Assembly (NCBI GenBank): GCA_964538875.1
Contig: CAZIHO010000151.1
Span: 1 to 6,546 of the forward strand
DNA: 6,546 bases
Reading direction: 5' to 3'
DNA from: CAZIHO01 sp964538875
GTDB lineage: Bacteria; Pseudomonadota; Gammaproteobacteria; Chromatiales; Chromatiaceae
The notes under the pieces were generated by a model. That model ran no database searches. It saw nothing but the letters and a program-made list of their open reading frames with translations, and was not told the origin of the DNA. The first letter of the stretch is position 1; every line of letters begins with the position of its first letter. The translations under genes were made by a program, and so were the position numbers. Of this stretch, positions 1 through 6,166 are shown one piece after another.

Positions 1-1279
1 GCCGACCCCTCCGCCGCCGCCAGCCCGCATCCCGGCCAGCGAGCCGGCCGAGGACGCCGACGCCGATGAATCCCGGCCTGGCGCGGCCAAGGCCAAAGCC
101 AGCACCGCCGAGACCACGGTGCGGGTAGACACCCAGCGCCTGGACGACATCATGAACATGGTGGGCGAGCTGGTGCTGGTGCGAAACCGCCTGGCCAACC
201 TCAAGGCCGCCAAGGCGGACGAGGAACTGGCCAACGTGGTGGGCAACCTAGACGTGGTCACCGCCGATCTGCAAATCGCCGTCATGAAGACCCGAATGCA
301 GCCCATCAAGAAGGTGTTCGGCCGCTTCCCGCGGGTGGTGCGGGACCTGGCCCGCACCCTACGCAAGGAAGTGGACCTAGAACTGGTGGGCGAGGACACC
401 GACCTGGACAAAAACCTGGTGGACGCCTTGGCGGATCCGCTGGTCCATCTGGTGCGCAATGCCGTGGATCACGGCATCGAGGAGTCCGATGACCGGGCCC
501 GGGTCGGCAAGAACCGCAAGGGCAAGGTGATCCTGTCCGCCGCCCAGGAAGGGGACCACATCCTGTTGTCCATCGAGGATGACGGCAAGGGCATGGACCC
601 GGACGTGCTGCGCCGCAAGGCGGTGGAAAAGGGCATGATGGACGCGGAAGCCGCCGCCCGCCTGGACGAAAAGGAGTGTTACAACCTCATCTTCGCGCCG
701 GGCTTTTCCACCAAGACCGAGATTTCTGACGTGTCCGGCCGGGGCGTGGGCATGGACGTGGTGAAAACCCGCATCGGCCAAATGAACGGTCTGCTGGAAA
801 TCAATTCCAAGAAGGGCCAGGGCACCAAGATCATCATCAAGTTGCCCCTCACGCTAGCAATTCTGCCCACCCTGATGGTCATCCTGGGCCGCCAGCCATT
901 CGCCCTGCCCCTGGCCAACGTGGTGGAGATCTTCAATCTGGATCTGCGCCGCACCAACGTGGTGAACGGCCAACTCACCATCCGGGTGCGGGACCGGGCC
1001 ATGCCCCTGTTCTATCTACGCAAGTGGCTGGTCCAGGACTACACCGGCGAGTTCGACCAGATCAACCGGGGCCATGTGGTGGTGGTCAGCGTTGGCAATA
1101 TGCAAATGGGGCTGGTGGTGGATTACCTGGTGGGACAGGAAGAAGTGGTCATCAAGCCCCTGGGCGCCCTGCTCCAGGGTCTGGAAGGGATGGCTGGGGC
1201 CACCATCACCGGCGACGGGAAAATCGCCTTGATTCTGGATGTTCCTGGGCTGATACGTAAGTACGCCCACCGCTCCTGA
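1..1279 (+). CDS. cheA: Chemotaxis histidine kinase CheA, C-terminal part (5' end outside window)
   Basis: CheA is the cytoplasmic kinase of the chemoreceptor array. It autophosphorylates a histidine on its N-terminal HPt domain and passes the phosphate to CheY and CheB. The reading frame is open from base 2, so about 425 C-terminal residues are visible and the HPt and CheY/CheB-binding domains lie upstream. Domains in order: an Ala/Pro/Glu-rich linker (2-118); the dimerisation domain, starting near VRVDTQRLDDIMNMVGELVL (119 onward); the ATPase domain, with N-box LVRNAVDHGIE (Asn codon 458-460), G1 box DDGKGMD (about 587-599), the F-box region with FAPGFSTKTEISD, and G2 box GRGVGMDVV (about 740-765); and a CheW-like regulatory domain from about LPLTLAILPTL to the stop. 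All ATP-binding motifs are intact. The GTG at 119 is an internal Val codon, not a start. cheB follows after 21 bp. The identification is very secure. Confidence 0.97.
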   Translation, partial: PTPPPPPARIPASEPAEDADADESRPGAAKAKASTAETTVRVDTQRLDDIMNMVGELVLVRNRLANLKAAKADEELANVVGNLDVVTADLQIAVMKTRMQPIKKVFGRFPRVVRDLARTLRKEVDLELVGEDTDLDKNLVDALADPLVHLVRNAVDHGIEESDDRARVGKNRKGKVILSAAQEGDHILLSIEDDGKGMDPDVLRRKAVEKGMMDAEAAARLDEKECYNLIFAPGFSTKTEISDVSGRGVGMDVVKTRIGQMNGLLEINSKKGQGTKIIIKLPLTLAILPTLMVILGRQPFALPLANVVEIFNLDLRRTNVVNGQLTIRVRDRAMPLFYLRKWLVQDYTGEFDQINRGHVVVVSVGNMQMGLVVDYLVGQEEVVIKPLGALLQGLEGMAGATITGDGKIALILDVPGLIRKYAHRS

Positions 1280-1300
1280 TCCACGACAGGATGAACTGGC

Positions 1301-2332
1301 ATGTCCAACAGGTTGCGGGTGCTGGTCGTCGATGACTCGGCGTTTTTCCGGAGACGGATTCAGGAAATCATCAGCCAGTCCAGCGCGCTGGATGTCACTG
1401 GCACCGCCAACAATGGTCTGGAGGCGGTGCAGGCGGTAGACATCCTGCAACCGGACGTCATCACCATGGACGTGGAAATGCCGGTATTGGACGGTATTTC
1501 GGCGGTACGCCGGATCATGGCGCGGCGGCCCACGCCGATTCTCATGTTTTCCTCCCTCACCCAGGAAGGAGCGCGGGCTACCCTGGACGCCCTGGACGCC
1601 GGCGCAGTGGACTTTTTGTCCAAGGATTTGGGCCGCTTCGGCGACCAGAGCAGCGCCCAACTGGCGGAGCGTCTGTGTCGCAAGCTGATCGAGGTGGGCC
1701 ATAGCAAAGTAGCGCGCGCCCCCCAGGCCGCCCCGCCATCCGCCGCCGCCCGGCTGTCACCCCGGCGGGGCAACACCCGCCTGGTGGCCATCGGCGCCTC
1801 CACCGGCGGACCCGTAGCCCTGCAACGGGTACTGATGGCCTTGCCGGCCGGCTTTCCCCTGCCCCTGGTGATGGCGGTGCACATGCCGGCGGCCTTTACC
1901 CCCACCTTCGCGGAACGCCTCAACAGCCTGGCGCAAATCCGGGTCAAGGAAGCCAGCGACGGGGATCCCCTGCAACCCGGCCTGGCCCTGCTCGCGCCCG
2001 GCGGCCAACAATTGGTGGTGGAGCGGCGCGGCGACCAGGGCGTGGCGCGGGTCCGGCCAGCGCCCCCGGAGCAGACCTACCGGCCCAGCGTGGATATGCT
2101 GTTCGGTAGCACCGCCCAGACCTTTCCGGGCCAGGTGTTAGCCATCGTACTGACCGGCATGGGCGCGGACGGCAAGCAGGGCGCCCAATTGCTCAAGAAC
2201 GGCGGTTCCCGGATCTGGTCCCAGGATGAGGCCTCCTGCGTGGTGTACGGTATGCCCCAGGCGGTGGCCAAGCTGGCGGACCAGGTCCTGCCGCTAGAAG
2301 ACATCGGCCCCACCCTGGCTAAACTGACGTGA
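1301..2332 (+). CDS. cheB: Chemotaxis response regulator protein-glutamate methylesterase CheB
   Basis: CheB removes methyl groups from, and can deamidate, glutamyl side chains of chemoreceptors, giving adaptation; phosphorylation by CheA activates it. The 343 residues match the usual family length. The receiver domain (about 5-120) has the acidic pair D11-D12, the phospho-acceptor D57 in ITMDVEMP, S84/S85 and K108 in DFLSK. A variable linker rich in Ala, Pro and Arg (about 132-158) joins it to the methylesterase domain (about 159-343). The catalytic triad is S167 (GASTGGP), H194 (AVHMP) and D290 (LTGMGADG). These match S164, H190 and D286 of the enteric enzyme. The start is supported by AGGA at 1288-1291, 9 bases upstream, and by the receiver domain beginning at once. 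The stop overlaps the motC start by 4 bases. Nothing is missing. Confidence 0.97.
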   Translation: MSNRLRVLVVDDSAFFRRRIQEIISQSSALDVTGTANNGLEAVQAVDILQPDVITMDVEMPVLDGISAVRRIMARRPTPILMFSSLTQEGARATLDALDAGAVDFLSKDLGRFGDQSSAQLAERLCRKLIEVGHSKVARAPQAAPPSAAARLSPRRGNTRLVAIGASTGGPVALQRVLMALPAGFPLPLVMAVHMPAAFTPTFAERLNSLAQIRVKEASDGDPLQPGLALLAPGGQQLVVERRGDQGVARVRPAPPEQTYRPSVDMLFGSTAQTFPGQVLAIVLTGMGADGKQGAQLLKNGGSRIWSQDEASCVVYGMPQAVAKLADQVLPLEDIGPTLAKLT

Positions 2333-3075
2333 AACTGGACTTCCTCAGCATCGCCGGCGTCCTCATCGCCCTGTTCGCCGTCATCGGCGGCAACTGGATG
2401 GAGGGGGGCGCCATCGGCTCCCTGGTCAACGGACCCGCCATCATTATCGTGCTCGGCGGCACCCTGGGCGCGATCCTGCTGCAAACGCCGGTTTCGGTGT
2501 TCCTGCACGCCATGCGCCTGGCCGGCCAGGTGTTCCTCACCCCCCGGGAGGACAAGCTGGGCACCATCCGCAAAATCGTGGAATGGAGCGGCATCGCCCG
2601 CCGCGAGGGGCTGCTCGGCCTGGAGGACGCCTCCGAGAAGGAGCCGGACCTGTTTCTCCGCAAGGGGATGCAGTTGCTGGTGGACGGGAGCGAGCCAGCC
2701 ACCATTCGCGCCGTGCTGGAAGTGGAGTTGGACGCCCAGGAACAGGGCGACCTGCGCGCCGCCCGCATGTTCGAGGGCATGGGCGGTTACTCCCCCACCA
2801 TCGGCATCATCGGCGCGGTCATGGGCCTGATCCACGTGATGCAAAACCTGGCGGACCCCAGCCGCCTGGGTCAAGGCATCGCCACCGCCTTCGTGGCCAC
2901 CATCTACGGCGTCGGCCTGGCCAACCTGCTGCTGTTGCCGTTCGCCGGCAAGCTCAAGAACCTGACCCAGGAACGCAGCCATTTCCGGGAAATGATTATC
3001 GAGGGCATCGTTTCCATCGCTGAGGGGGAAAATCCGCGCGGTATCGAACTCAAGCTACGGGGCTTCTTGCACTGA
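2329..3075 (+). CDS. motC: Flagellar stator subunit MotC (MotA/TolQ/ExbB family)
   Basis: MotC is an inner-membrane ion-channel subunit of the flagellar stator; with MotD it converts ion flow into torque on the FliG ring. The 248 residues have the MotA topology: membrane segments at about 5-23, 36-54, 157-174 and 186-206, with a large cytoplasmic loop between the second and third. In that loop, R91 and E99 (in RREGLLGLE) align with the FliG-contacting R90 and E98 of E. coli MotA. P155 (GYSPTIGIIG) and P204 (LLLPFAGK) align with the functional prolines P173 and P222. The start is GTG, inside a GTGA overlap with the cheB stop, and has no clear Shine-Dalgarno sequence, so translational coupling to cheB is likely. 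Starting here gives the family N-terminus (LDFLSIAGVLIAL). MotC rather than MotA is chosen from the position between cheB and motD. The coupling ion cannot be decided from this alone. Confidence 0.93.
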   Translation: MKLDFLSIAGVLIALFAVIGGNWMEGGAIGSLVNGPAIIIVLGGTLGAILLQTPVSVFLHAMRLAGQVFLTPREDKLGTIRKIVEWSGIARREGLLGLEDASEKEPDLFLRKGMQLLVDGSEPATIRAVLEVELDAQEQGDLRAARMFEGMGGYSPTIGIIGAVMGLIHVMQNLADPSRLGQGIATAFVATIYGVGLANLLLLPFAGKLKNLTQERSHFREMIIEGIVSIAEGENPRGIELKLRGFLH

Positions 3076-3076
3076 C

Positions 3077-3955
3077 ATGGCACGCCGCAAACGGGAGGAA
3101 GAACACGCCAACCACGAGCGGTGGCTGGTGTCCTACGCGGACTTCATCACGCTCCTGTTTGCCTTCTTTGTGGTCATGTACGCCATTTCCTCGGTGAACG
3201 AAGGCAAGTACCGGGTCCTGTCCAGCACCCTGTCCGAGGCCTTTCAGGAACCCAGCCGCAGTATGAATCCGGTCCAGGTGGGGGAATTGCAGCGCACCTC
3301 CGGCACCTTGCAAGGTGACGCCATCACTCAGTCGATCATGGATACGGACATCCCCATGGGACCGGCCCCGGTGGAAAATCCGGTCAGCACCGATAAGGGC
3401 TTCCAGGTGGAACTGTTTCCGGACCTGGGGCAAAAGACCCAGAGCGAGGCAGAGCGTCTAAATCGCATCGCCGACTCCATCGAGGAGGTGCTCAGGCCCC
3501 TCATGAACGAGGGCACCGTCTCGGTCAAGCGCACCGGCGAATGGGTGGAGGTGGACATGAAAAGCCAGCTCCTGTTCGACAGCGGCAGCGCCAAACTGTC
3601 GAACCAGGCGCTACGCATTCTTGGCGACCTGGCCCGCATCCTGGGCGATACGTCCAACGCCATTCAGGTGGAGGGCTATACCGACAACGTGCCAATCCAC
3701 ACCGCCGCCTTCCCGTCCAACTGGGAGCTATCCGCCGCCCGCGCCGCCAGCGTGGTGCATCTGTTTGGCCGGCTGGGCATGAATCCCCGCCGCATGGCCG
3801 CCGTGGGCTATGGCGAATTTCGCCCAGTGGTGGAAAACACCAGCGAGGAAGGGCGGAGCCGCAACCGCCGGGTCACCATCATCATCCGCGCCCAATCCTT
3901 GGAATCCCCCACGCCGCCGGCCCGTCCGGAACCCCTGGCGCCCGGCGGCCGCTGA
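3077..3955 (+). CDS. motD: Flagellar stator subunit MotD (MotB family, OmpA-like peptidoglycan-binding domain)
   Basis: MotD is the partner of MotC; it anchors the stator to peptidoglycan and carries the ion-binding carboxylate. Of 292 residues, 1-18 are charged and cytoplasmic, and about 19-39 form one membrane helix. D22 in SYADFITLLFAFFVVMYA corresponds to the essential D32 of E. coli MotB. A segment after the helix (about 40-57) is in the plug position. A linker of about 100 residues precedes the OmpA-like domain (about 150-272), with LLFDSGSAKL, VEGYTDNVPI (D203), NWELSAARA (R222), GYGEFRP and RNRRVTIII, the usual peptidoglycan-binding signature. The tail (273-292) is rich in Pro and not conserved-looking. 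The gene begins 1 base after motC with no good Shine-Dalgarno sequence, which suggests reinitiation. Its TGA shares one base with the parC ATG (TGATG). Confidence 0.94.
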   Translation: MARRKREEEHANHERWLVSYADFITLLFAFFVVMYAISSVNEGKYRVLSSTLSEAFQEPSRSMNPVQVGELQRTSGTLQGDAITQSIMDTDIPMGPAPVENPVSTDKGFQVELFPDLGQKTQSEAERLNRIADSIEEVLRPLMNEGTVSVKRTGEWVEVDMKSQLLFDSGSAKLSNQALRILGDLARILGDTSNAIQVEGYTDNVPIHTAAFPSNWELSAARAASVVHLFGRLGMNPRRMAAVGYGEFRPVVENTSEEGRSRNRRVTIIIRAQSLESPTPPARPEPLAPGGR

Positions 3956-4755
3956 TGAAAATCTGGACGGTGGCCAACCAGAAGGGCGGGGTCGGCAAGA
4001 CCACCAGCGTGGTCAGCCTGGGGGGCCTATTGGCCCACTGGGGCTTCCGCACCCTGATGGTGGACATGGACCCCCACGGCTCCCTGACCCAGTATTTCCG
4101 CCTGGATCCAGACAACCTGGACACCAGCGCCTATACCCTGTTCCAAGCCGCGTCCCGGCATGACTACCTGGACCCGGCCTACGTGATCCACCCGACCAAT
4201 TTCCCGAAGCTGGAACTCATCCCCGGCGTCATGGCCCTCGCCACCCTGGATCGCATGGCGGACCGGCTGGAAGGCTTAGGTCTGGTGCTCAAGAACGCTC
4301 TGACGCCCCTGAAGGATCGCTTCGACTTCGTGTTGATCGACTGCCCGCCCCTGCTGGGCGTGCTGATGGTCAACGCCCTGGCCGCCTGCGAGCGGGTGAT
4401 TATCCCGGTGCAAACCGAGTTCCTGGCCCTAAAGGGCTTGGAACGGATGCTTCAGACCCTGGACATGGTGCTCAAGGCGCGCCCGGAACGGCTCGCCTGC
4501 ACCATTATCCCCACCCTCCACGACCAGCGCTTGCGGGCCGCCAACGACAGCCTGGCGATTCTGCGGGCCAAGTATCCGGATCGTCTCAGCCGGACCCTGA
4601 TTCCGGTGGATACCAAGTTCCGGGACGCCAGCAAGGCCGGCCTGACACCAGTGGCCTACGACCCCAAGAGCCGGGGCCTGCTGGCCTACGGGGAACTATT
4701 AGAAGACCTATTGAACGAACAACGGCCAGCCACGCGCCGGGAGAATGGATCATGA
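3955..4755 (+). CDS. parC: ParA-like ATPase for chemosensory array positioning (ParC-like)
   Basis: This is a MinD/ParA-family ATPase that in polar gammaproteobacteria recruits chemoreceptor arrays to the pole and helps their segregation, acting with ParP. It has 266 residues from the ATG at 3955. The deviant Walker A motif KGGVGKTT is at residues 10-17, with signature K10 and catalytic K15. Walker A' is VDMDPHGS, with D37 and D39. The switch II aspartate is D129 in FDFVLIDCPP. It lacks the N-terminal DNA-binding extension of plasmid ParA proteins, no parB lies nearby, and I see no MinD-type amphipathic C-terminus. The frame stays open upstream to 3541, but that stretch overlaps the motD coding region and does not look like protein; the ATG at 3955 puts the Walker motif in the normal place. 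The name ParC rests on linkage to parP and cheW. This gene is distinct from topoisomerase IV parC. FleN/FlhG is the alternative, less likely here. Confidence 0.9.
   Translation: MKIWTVANQKGGVGKTTSVVSLGGLLAHWGFRTLMVDMDPHGSLTQYFRLDPDNLDTSAYTLFQAASRHDYLDPAYVIHPTNFPKLELIPGVMALATLDRMADRLEGLGLVLKNALTPLKDRFDFVLIDCPPLLGVLMVNALAACERVIIPVQTEFLALKGLERMLQTLDMVLKARPERLACTIIPTLHDQRLRAANDSLAILRAKYPDRLSRTLIPVDTKFRDASKAGLTPVAYDPKSRGLLAYGELLEDLLNEQRPATRRENGS
4739..4743 (+). promoter_or_regulatory. Shine-Dalgarno sequence for parP
   Basis: GGGAG lies in the last codons of parC, 8 bases before the ATG at 4752. It is one of the better ribosome sites in the window and fixes the parP start, which overlaps the parC stop as ATGA. 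Confidence 0.6.
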
Positions 4756-5594
4756 AGCCCAGGTTGACGCCGCGCCCGCCCCTGGCGGACCCCCAGCAGG
4801 CCATCATGAACTATCTGGAAGACCTGCTGAGCGTGGTGCCGCCCTGGAGCCCGGAGCCGGTGGTGGAAGCGCCCGCGCCGCCCAGCCCCCGCACCGCCGC
4901 ACCCCGTCCGGCGCCCCAGCCGGTGCCGGTCCCGCCTCCTGCCCAGCCGGTACTAGCGGAGCCGGTGCTGACCAAGCCAGTGCTGGCGCCGCCCCTGATC
5001 GCGCCGCCCCCACCGGCGCCAGAGGCACCCGTTCCCATCCCCCAAACAGCGCCGCCCGCGCCAGTGCAGCGCAGCGCCATCCCCGCCTGGGGCGGGCAGC
5101 CCTTCAAGGCGCTGGCCTGCGAAATCGCCACCATGAACCTGGCAGTGCCCCTGGACCAGTTGCGGGGCATCATCCCCTGGAATGGCGAGCTGACCCGGGT
5201 TCCGGGTACCGCGCCGGAACGGCTAGGACGCATTTTGATCCGGGGCGAGCAAATCGAAGTCATCGACCTGGCCCAACTGCTGCTGGGACGGCCCGGCCCA
5301 GAACTGGGCACCCAGGGCTACATCCTGCTGCTGGGTGAACGCTGGGGCCTGGCCTGCTCCCAACTCCAGGACCCAGAACTGGTCGCGCCCAGCGCGGTGC
5401 GCTGGCGGCGGGCGCCGGGACGTCCGCCCTACCTGGCCGGTGTCTTGACCGGATCCCTGCGGCCGCTGCTGGATCTGGACGAAATCCTCGCCCGGGTCGC
5501 CGCCGGCCATCGTCGCCCTAAAGAGTCGGCGCCCCCGGCCGAAATAAAAGGGCAGAGGCGTCCGGGGCATGGCACGCCTAACCACCACCCTTAA
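4752..5594 (+). CDS. parP: CheW-domain array localisation protein (ParP-like)
   Basis: ParP links the ParC ATPase to the chemosensory array: its C-terminal CheW-like domain integrates into the CheA/receptor lattice, and the rest contacts ParC. This role comes from Vibrio work; here it is inferred from architecture and position. The protein has 280 residues. A short amphipathic segment at 14-29 (PQQAIMNYLEDLLSVV) is followed by a very Pro/Ala-rich, probably disordered region (about 30-112), which includes three PVLxx repeats at 66-80. The CheW-like domain is at about 115-250. ILIRGEQIEVIDLAQLLLG (R164-G165) replaces the NLRG motif of true CheW. The final residues (about 252-280) are basic and Pro-rich, use uncommon codons (ATA at 5544, AGG at 5556) and overlap a predicted sigma-28 promoter. 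The ATG overlaps the parC stop by 4 bases. ParP is the best call; a generic CheW-domain protein is the fallback. Confidence 0.85.
   Translation: MKPRLTPRPPLADPQQAIMNYLEDLLSVVPPWSPEPVVEAPAPPSPRTAAPRPAPQPVPVPPPAQPVLAEPVLTKPVLAPPLIAPPPPAPEAPVPIPQTAPPAPVQRSAIPAWGGQPFKALACEIATMNLAVPLDQLRGIIPWNGELTRVPGTAPERLGRILIRGEQIEVIDLAQLLLGRPGPELGTQGYILLLGERWGLACSQLQDPELVAPSAVRWRRAPGRPPYLAGVLTGSLRPLLDLDEILARVAAGHRRPKESAPPAEIKGQRRPGHGTPNHHP
4947..4991 (+). repeat. Three tandem 15-bp units coding PVLxx repeats in ParP
   Basis: Units at 4947-4961, 4962-4976 and 4977-4991 encode PVLAE, PVLTK and PVLAP. The first positions, CCGGT or CCAGT followed by RCT, are shared. The array sits in the Pro-rich linker and probably arose by small in-frame duplications. 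It is short and diverged at the DNA level. Confidence 0.5.
5519..5545 (+). promoter_or_regulatory. Predicted sigma-28 (FliA) promoter for cheW
   Basis: TAAAGAGT (5519-5526), an 11-base spacer (5527-5537) and GCCGAAAT (5538-5545) match the flagellar sigma-28 consensus TAAAGTTT-N11-GCCGATAA. TAAA-N15-GCCGA is perfect, and the -10 box matches at 6 of 8 positions. Transcription would start near 5551-5553 and give a leader of about 57 bases before the cheW ATG at 5610. The element lies inside the 3' end of parP, in an A-rich island that stands out from the GC-rich surroundings. FliA control of chemotaxis genes is well established in Pseudomonas and enterics; use of this particular site is inferred from sequence only. 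Confidence 0.62.
5556..5579 (+). other. Short inverted repeat in the predicted cheW leader
   Basis: AGGCGT (5556-5561) and ACGCCT (5574-5579) are perfect inverted repeats around a 12-base loop. In a transcript starting at the predicted sigma-28 promoter this would be a hairpin at the very 5' end, upstream of the ribosome site at 5600-5603. It could stabilise the 5' end. A six-pair stem in GC-rich DNA can also arise by chance, and no T-run follows, so it is not a terminator. Confidence 0.3.
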
Positions 5595-5599
5595 GTCAC

Positions 5600-5603
5600 G
5601 AGG
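5600..5603 (+). promoter_or_regulatory. Shine-Dalgarno sequence for cheW
   Basis: GAGG lies 6 bases before the ATG at 5610, after the parP stop, so cheW has its own ribosome site rather than depending on coupling. Confidence 0.6.
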
Positions 5604-5609
5604 CCCGTC

Positions 5610-6092
5610 ATGAAATCCAGCGTCTCCGAGAGTACCGACCGCGACCCGGTGATCCAGTTGGTGACTTTCCGGCTCCAGGAGGAGACCTACGGCATCAACG
5701 TCATGCAGGTTCAGGAAGTCCTGCGGGTCAGCGAAATCGCCCCGGTGCCCGGCGCGCCGTCCTATGTGCTGGGCATCATCAACCTGCGCGGCAACGTGGT
5801 GACGGTCATCGACACCCGCAGCCGGTTTGCCCTGCCGCCCCGGGACATCGACGATTCCAGCCGCATCGTCATCATCGAATCCGATAAACAGGTAGTGGGC
5901 ATCCTGGTGGACAGCGTCGCCGAGGTGGTGGAACTGCGCCATTCGGAGATCGATTCGGTGCCCAACGTGGGCAACGAGGAAAGCTCCCGCTACATTCAAG
6001 GGGTGGCCACCCGGGACGACACCCTGCTCATCCTAGTGGACCTGAACAAACTACTGACCGACGAGGAATGGAACGAGGTTGGGATGTTTTGA
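5610..6092 (+). CDS. cheW: Chemotaxis coupling protein CheW
   Basis: CheW is the cytoplasmic scaffold that joins chemoreceptors to CheA through its P5 domain and forms the rings of the array. The 160 residues are one CheW domain (about 12-155), close to the 167 of the E. coli protein. Visible family features are the first strand VIQLVTFRLQEETYGINVMQ, VQEVLRVSEIAPVPGAP, the receptor-binding GIINLRGNVVTVIDTR (R60, matching E. coli R62), IVIIESDKQVVGILVDSV and the closing LILVDLNKLL. The start is supported by GAGG 6 bases upstream and by a normal-length N-terminus. The gene follows parP by 15 bp, has a predicted sigma-28 promoter upstream and a strong hairpin just downstream. It is a standard CheW rather than a CheV, because there is no receiver domain. 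Confidence 0.96.
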   Translation: MKSSVSESTDRDPVIQLVTFRLQEETYGINVMQVQEVLRVSEIAPVPGAPSYVLGIINLRGNVVTVIDTRSRFALPPRDIDDSSRIVIIESDKQVVGILVDSVAEVVELRHSEIDSVPNVGNEESSRYIQGVATRDDTLLILVDLNKLLTDEEWNEVGMF

Positions 6093-6101
6093 CTCCGGCC
6101 C

Positions 6102-6130
6102 CCGGGCGCGGCGTCTAGCCATCCGCCCGG
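6102..6130 (+). terminator. GC-rich hairpin after cheW, possible partial terminator or mRNA end
   Basis: CCGGGCG (6102-6108) pairs perfectly with CGCCCGG (6124-6130). Inside, GGC (6110-6112) pairs with GCC (6118-6120) around a 5-base loop, GTCTA. The stem starts 10 bases after the cheW stop. No T-run follows, so it is not a classical intrinsic terminator. It could slow polymerase, act with Rho or protect an upstream mRNA end. Read-through into fipA is likely. Confidence 0.38.
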
Positions 6131-6166
6131 ACCGGACGTTGGTCTCCCGACCCCGCCGACGCCCCC

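Noticed and set aside
119..121. GTG as a start codon for CheA
   Set aside because: The frame is open upstream to base 2, and the GTG is the Val in the conserved opening of the dimerisation domain; the gene continues beyond the window edge.
1291..1293. ATG at 1291 as an earlier cheB start
   Set aside because: It is out of frame with cheB and reaches a TGA after a few codons; the ATG at 1301 has AGGA upstream at 9 bases.
2077..2982. A 301-codon open frame on the - strand opposite cheB and motC
   Set aside because: It lies antisense to strongly conserved cheB and motC. Its product is His/Gln/Ala/Gly-rich with no recognisable fold, typical of antisense frames in GC-rich coding DNA.
3541..3954. 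Upstream extension of the ParA-like gene to an ATG at 3541
   Set aside because: The extension overlaps the OmpA-like domain of motD and is Arg/Pro/Gly-rich without homology. The ATG at 3955 places the Walker A motif at residues 10-17 as in the family.
4745..5338. A 197-codon + strand frame overlapping parP
   Set aside because: Low-complexity Ala/Gly/Pro/Arg product in a frame offset from parP; ParP has a real CheW-like domain and a good ribosome site. No evidence of dual coding.
5223..5999. A 258-codon - strand frame opposite parP and cheW
   Set aside because: Antisense to CheW, whose conservation explains the DNA; the product is Asp/His/Gln-rich with no motif.
6155..6162. GCCGACGC just before fipA as a second sigma-28 -10 element
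   Set aside because: The position 15 bases upstream reads ACGT instead of TAAA, and the start codon is only 5 bases away, so the match is poor.
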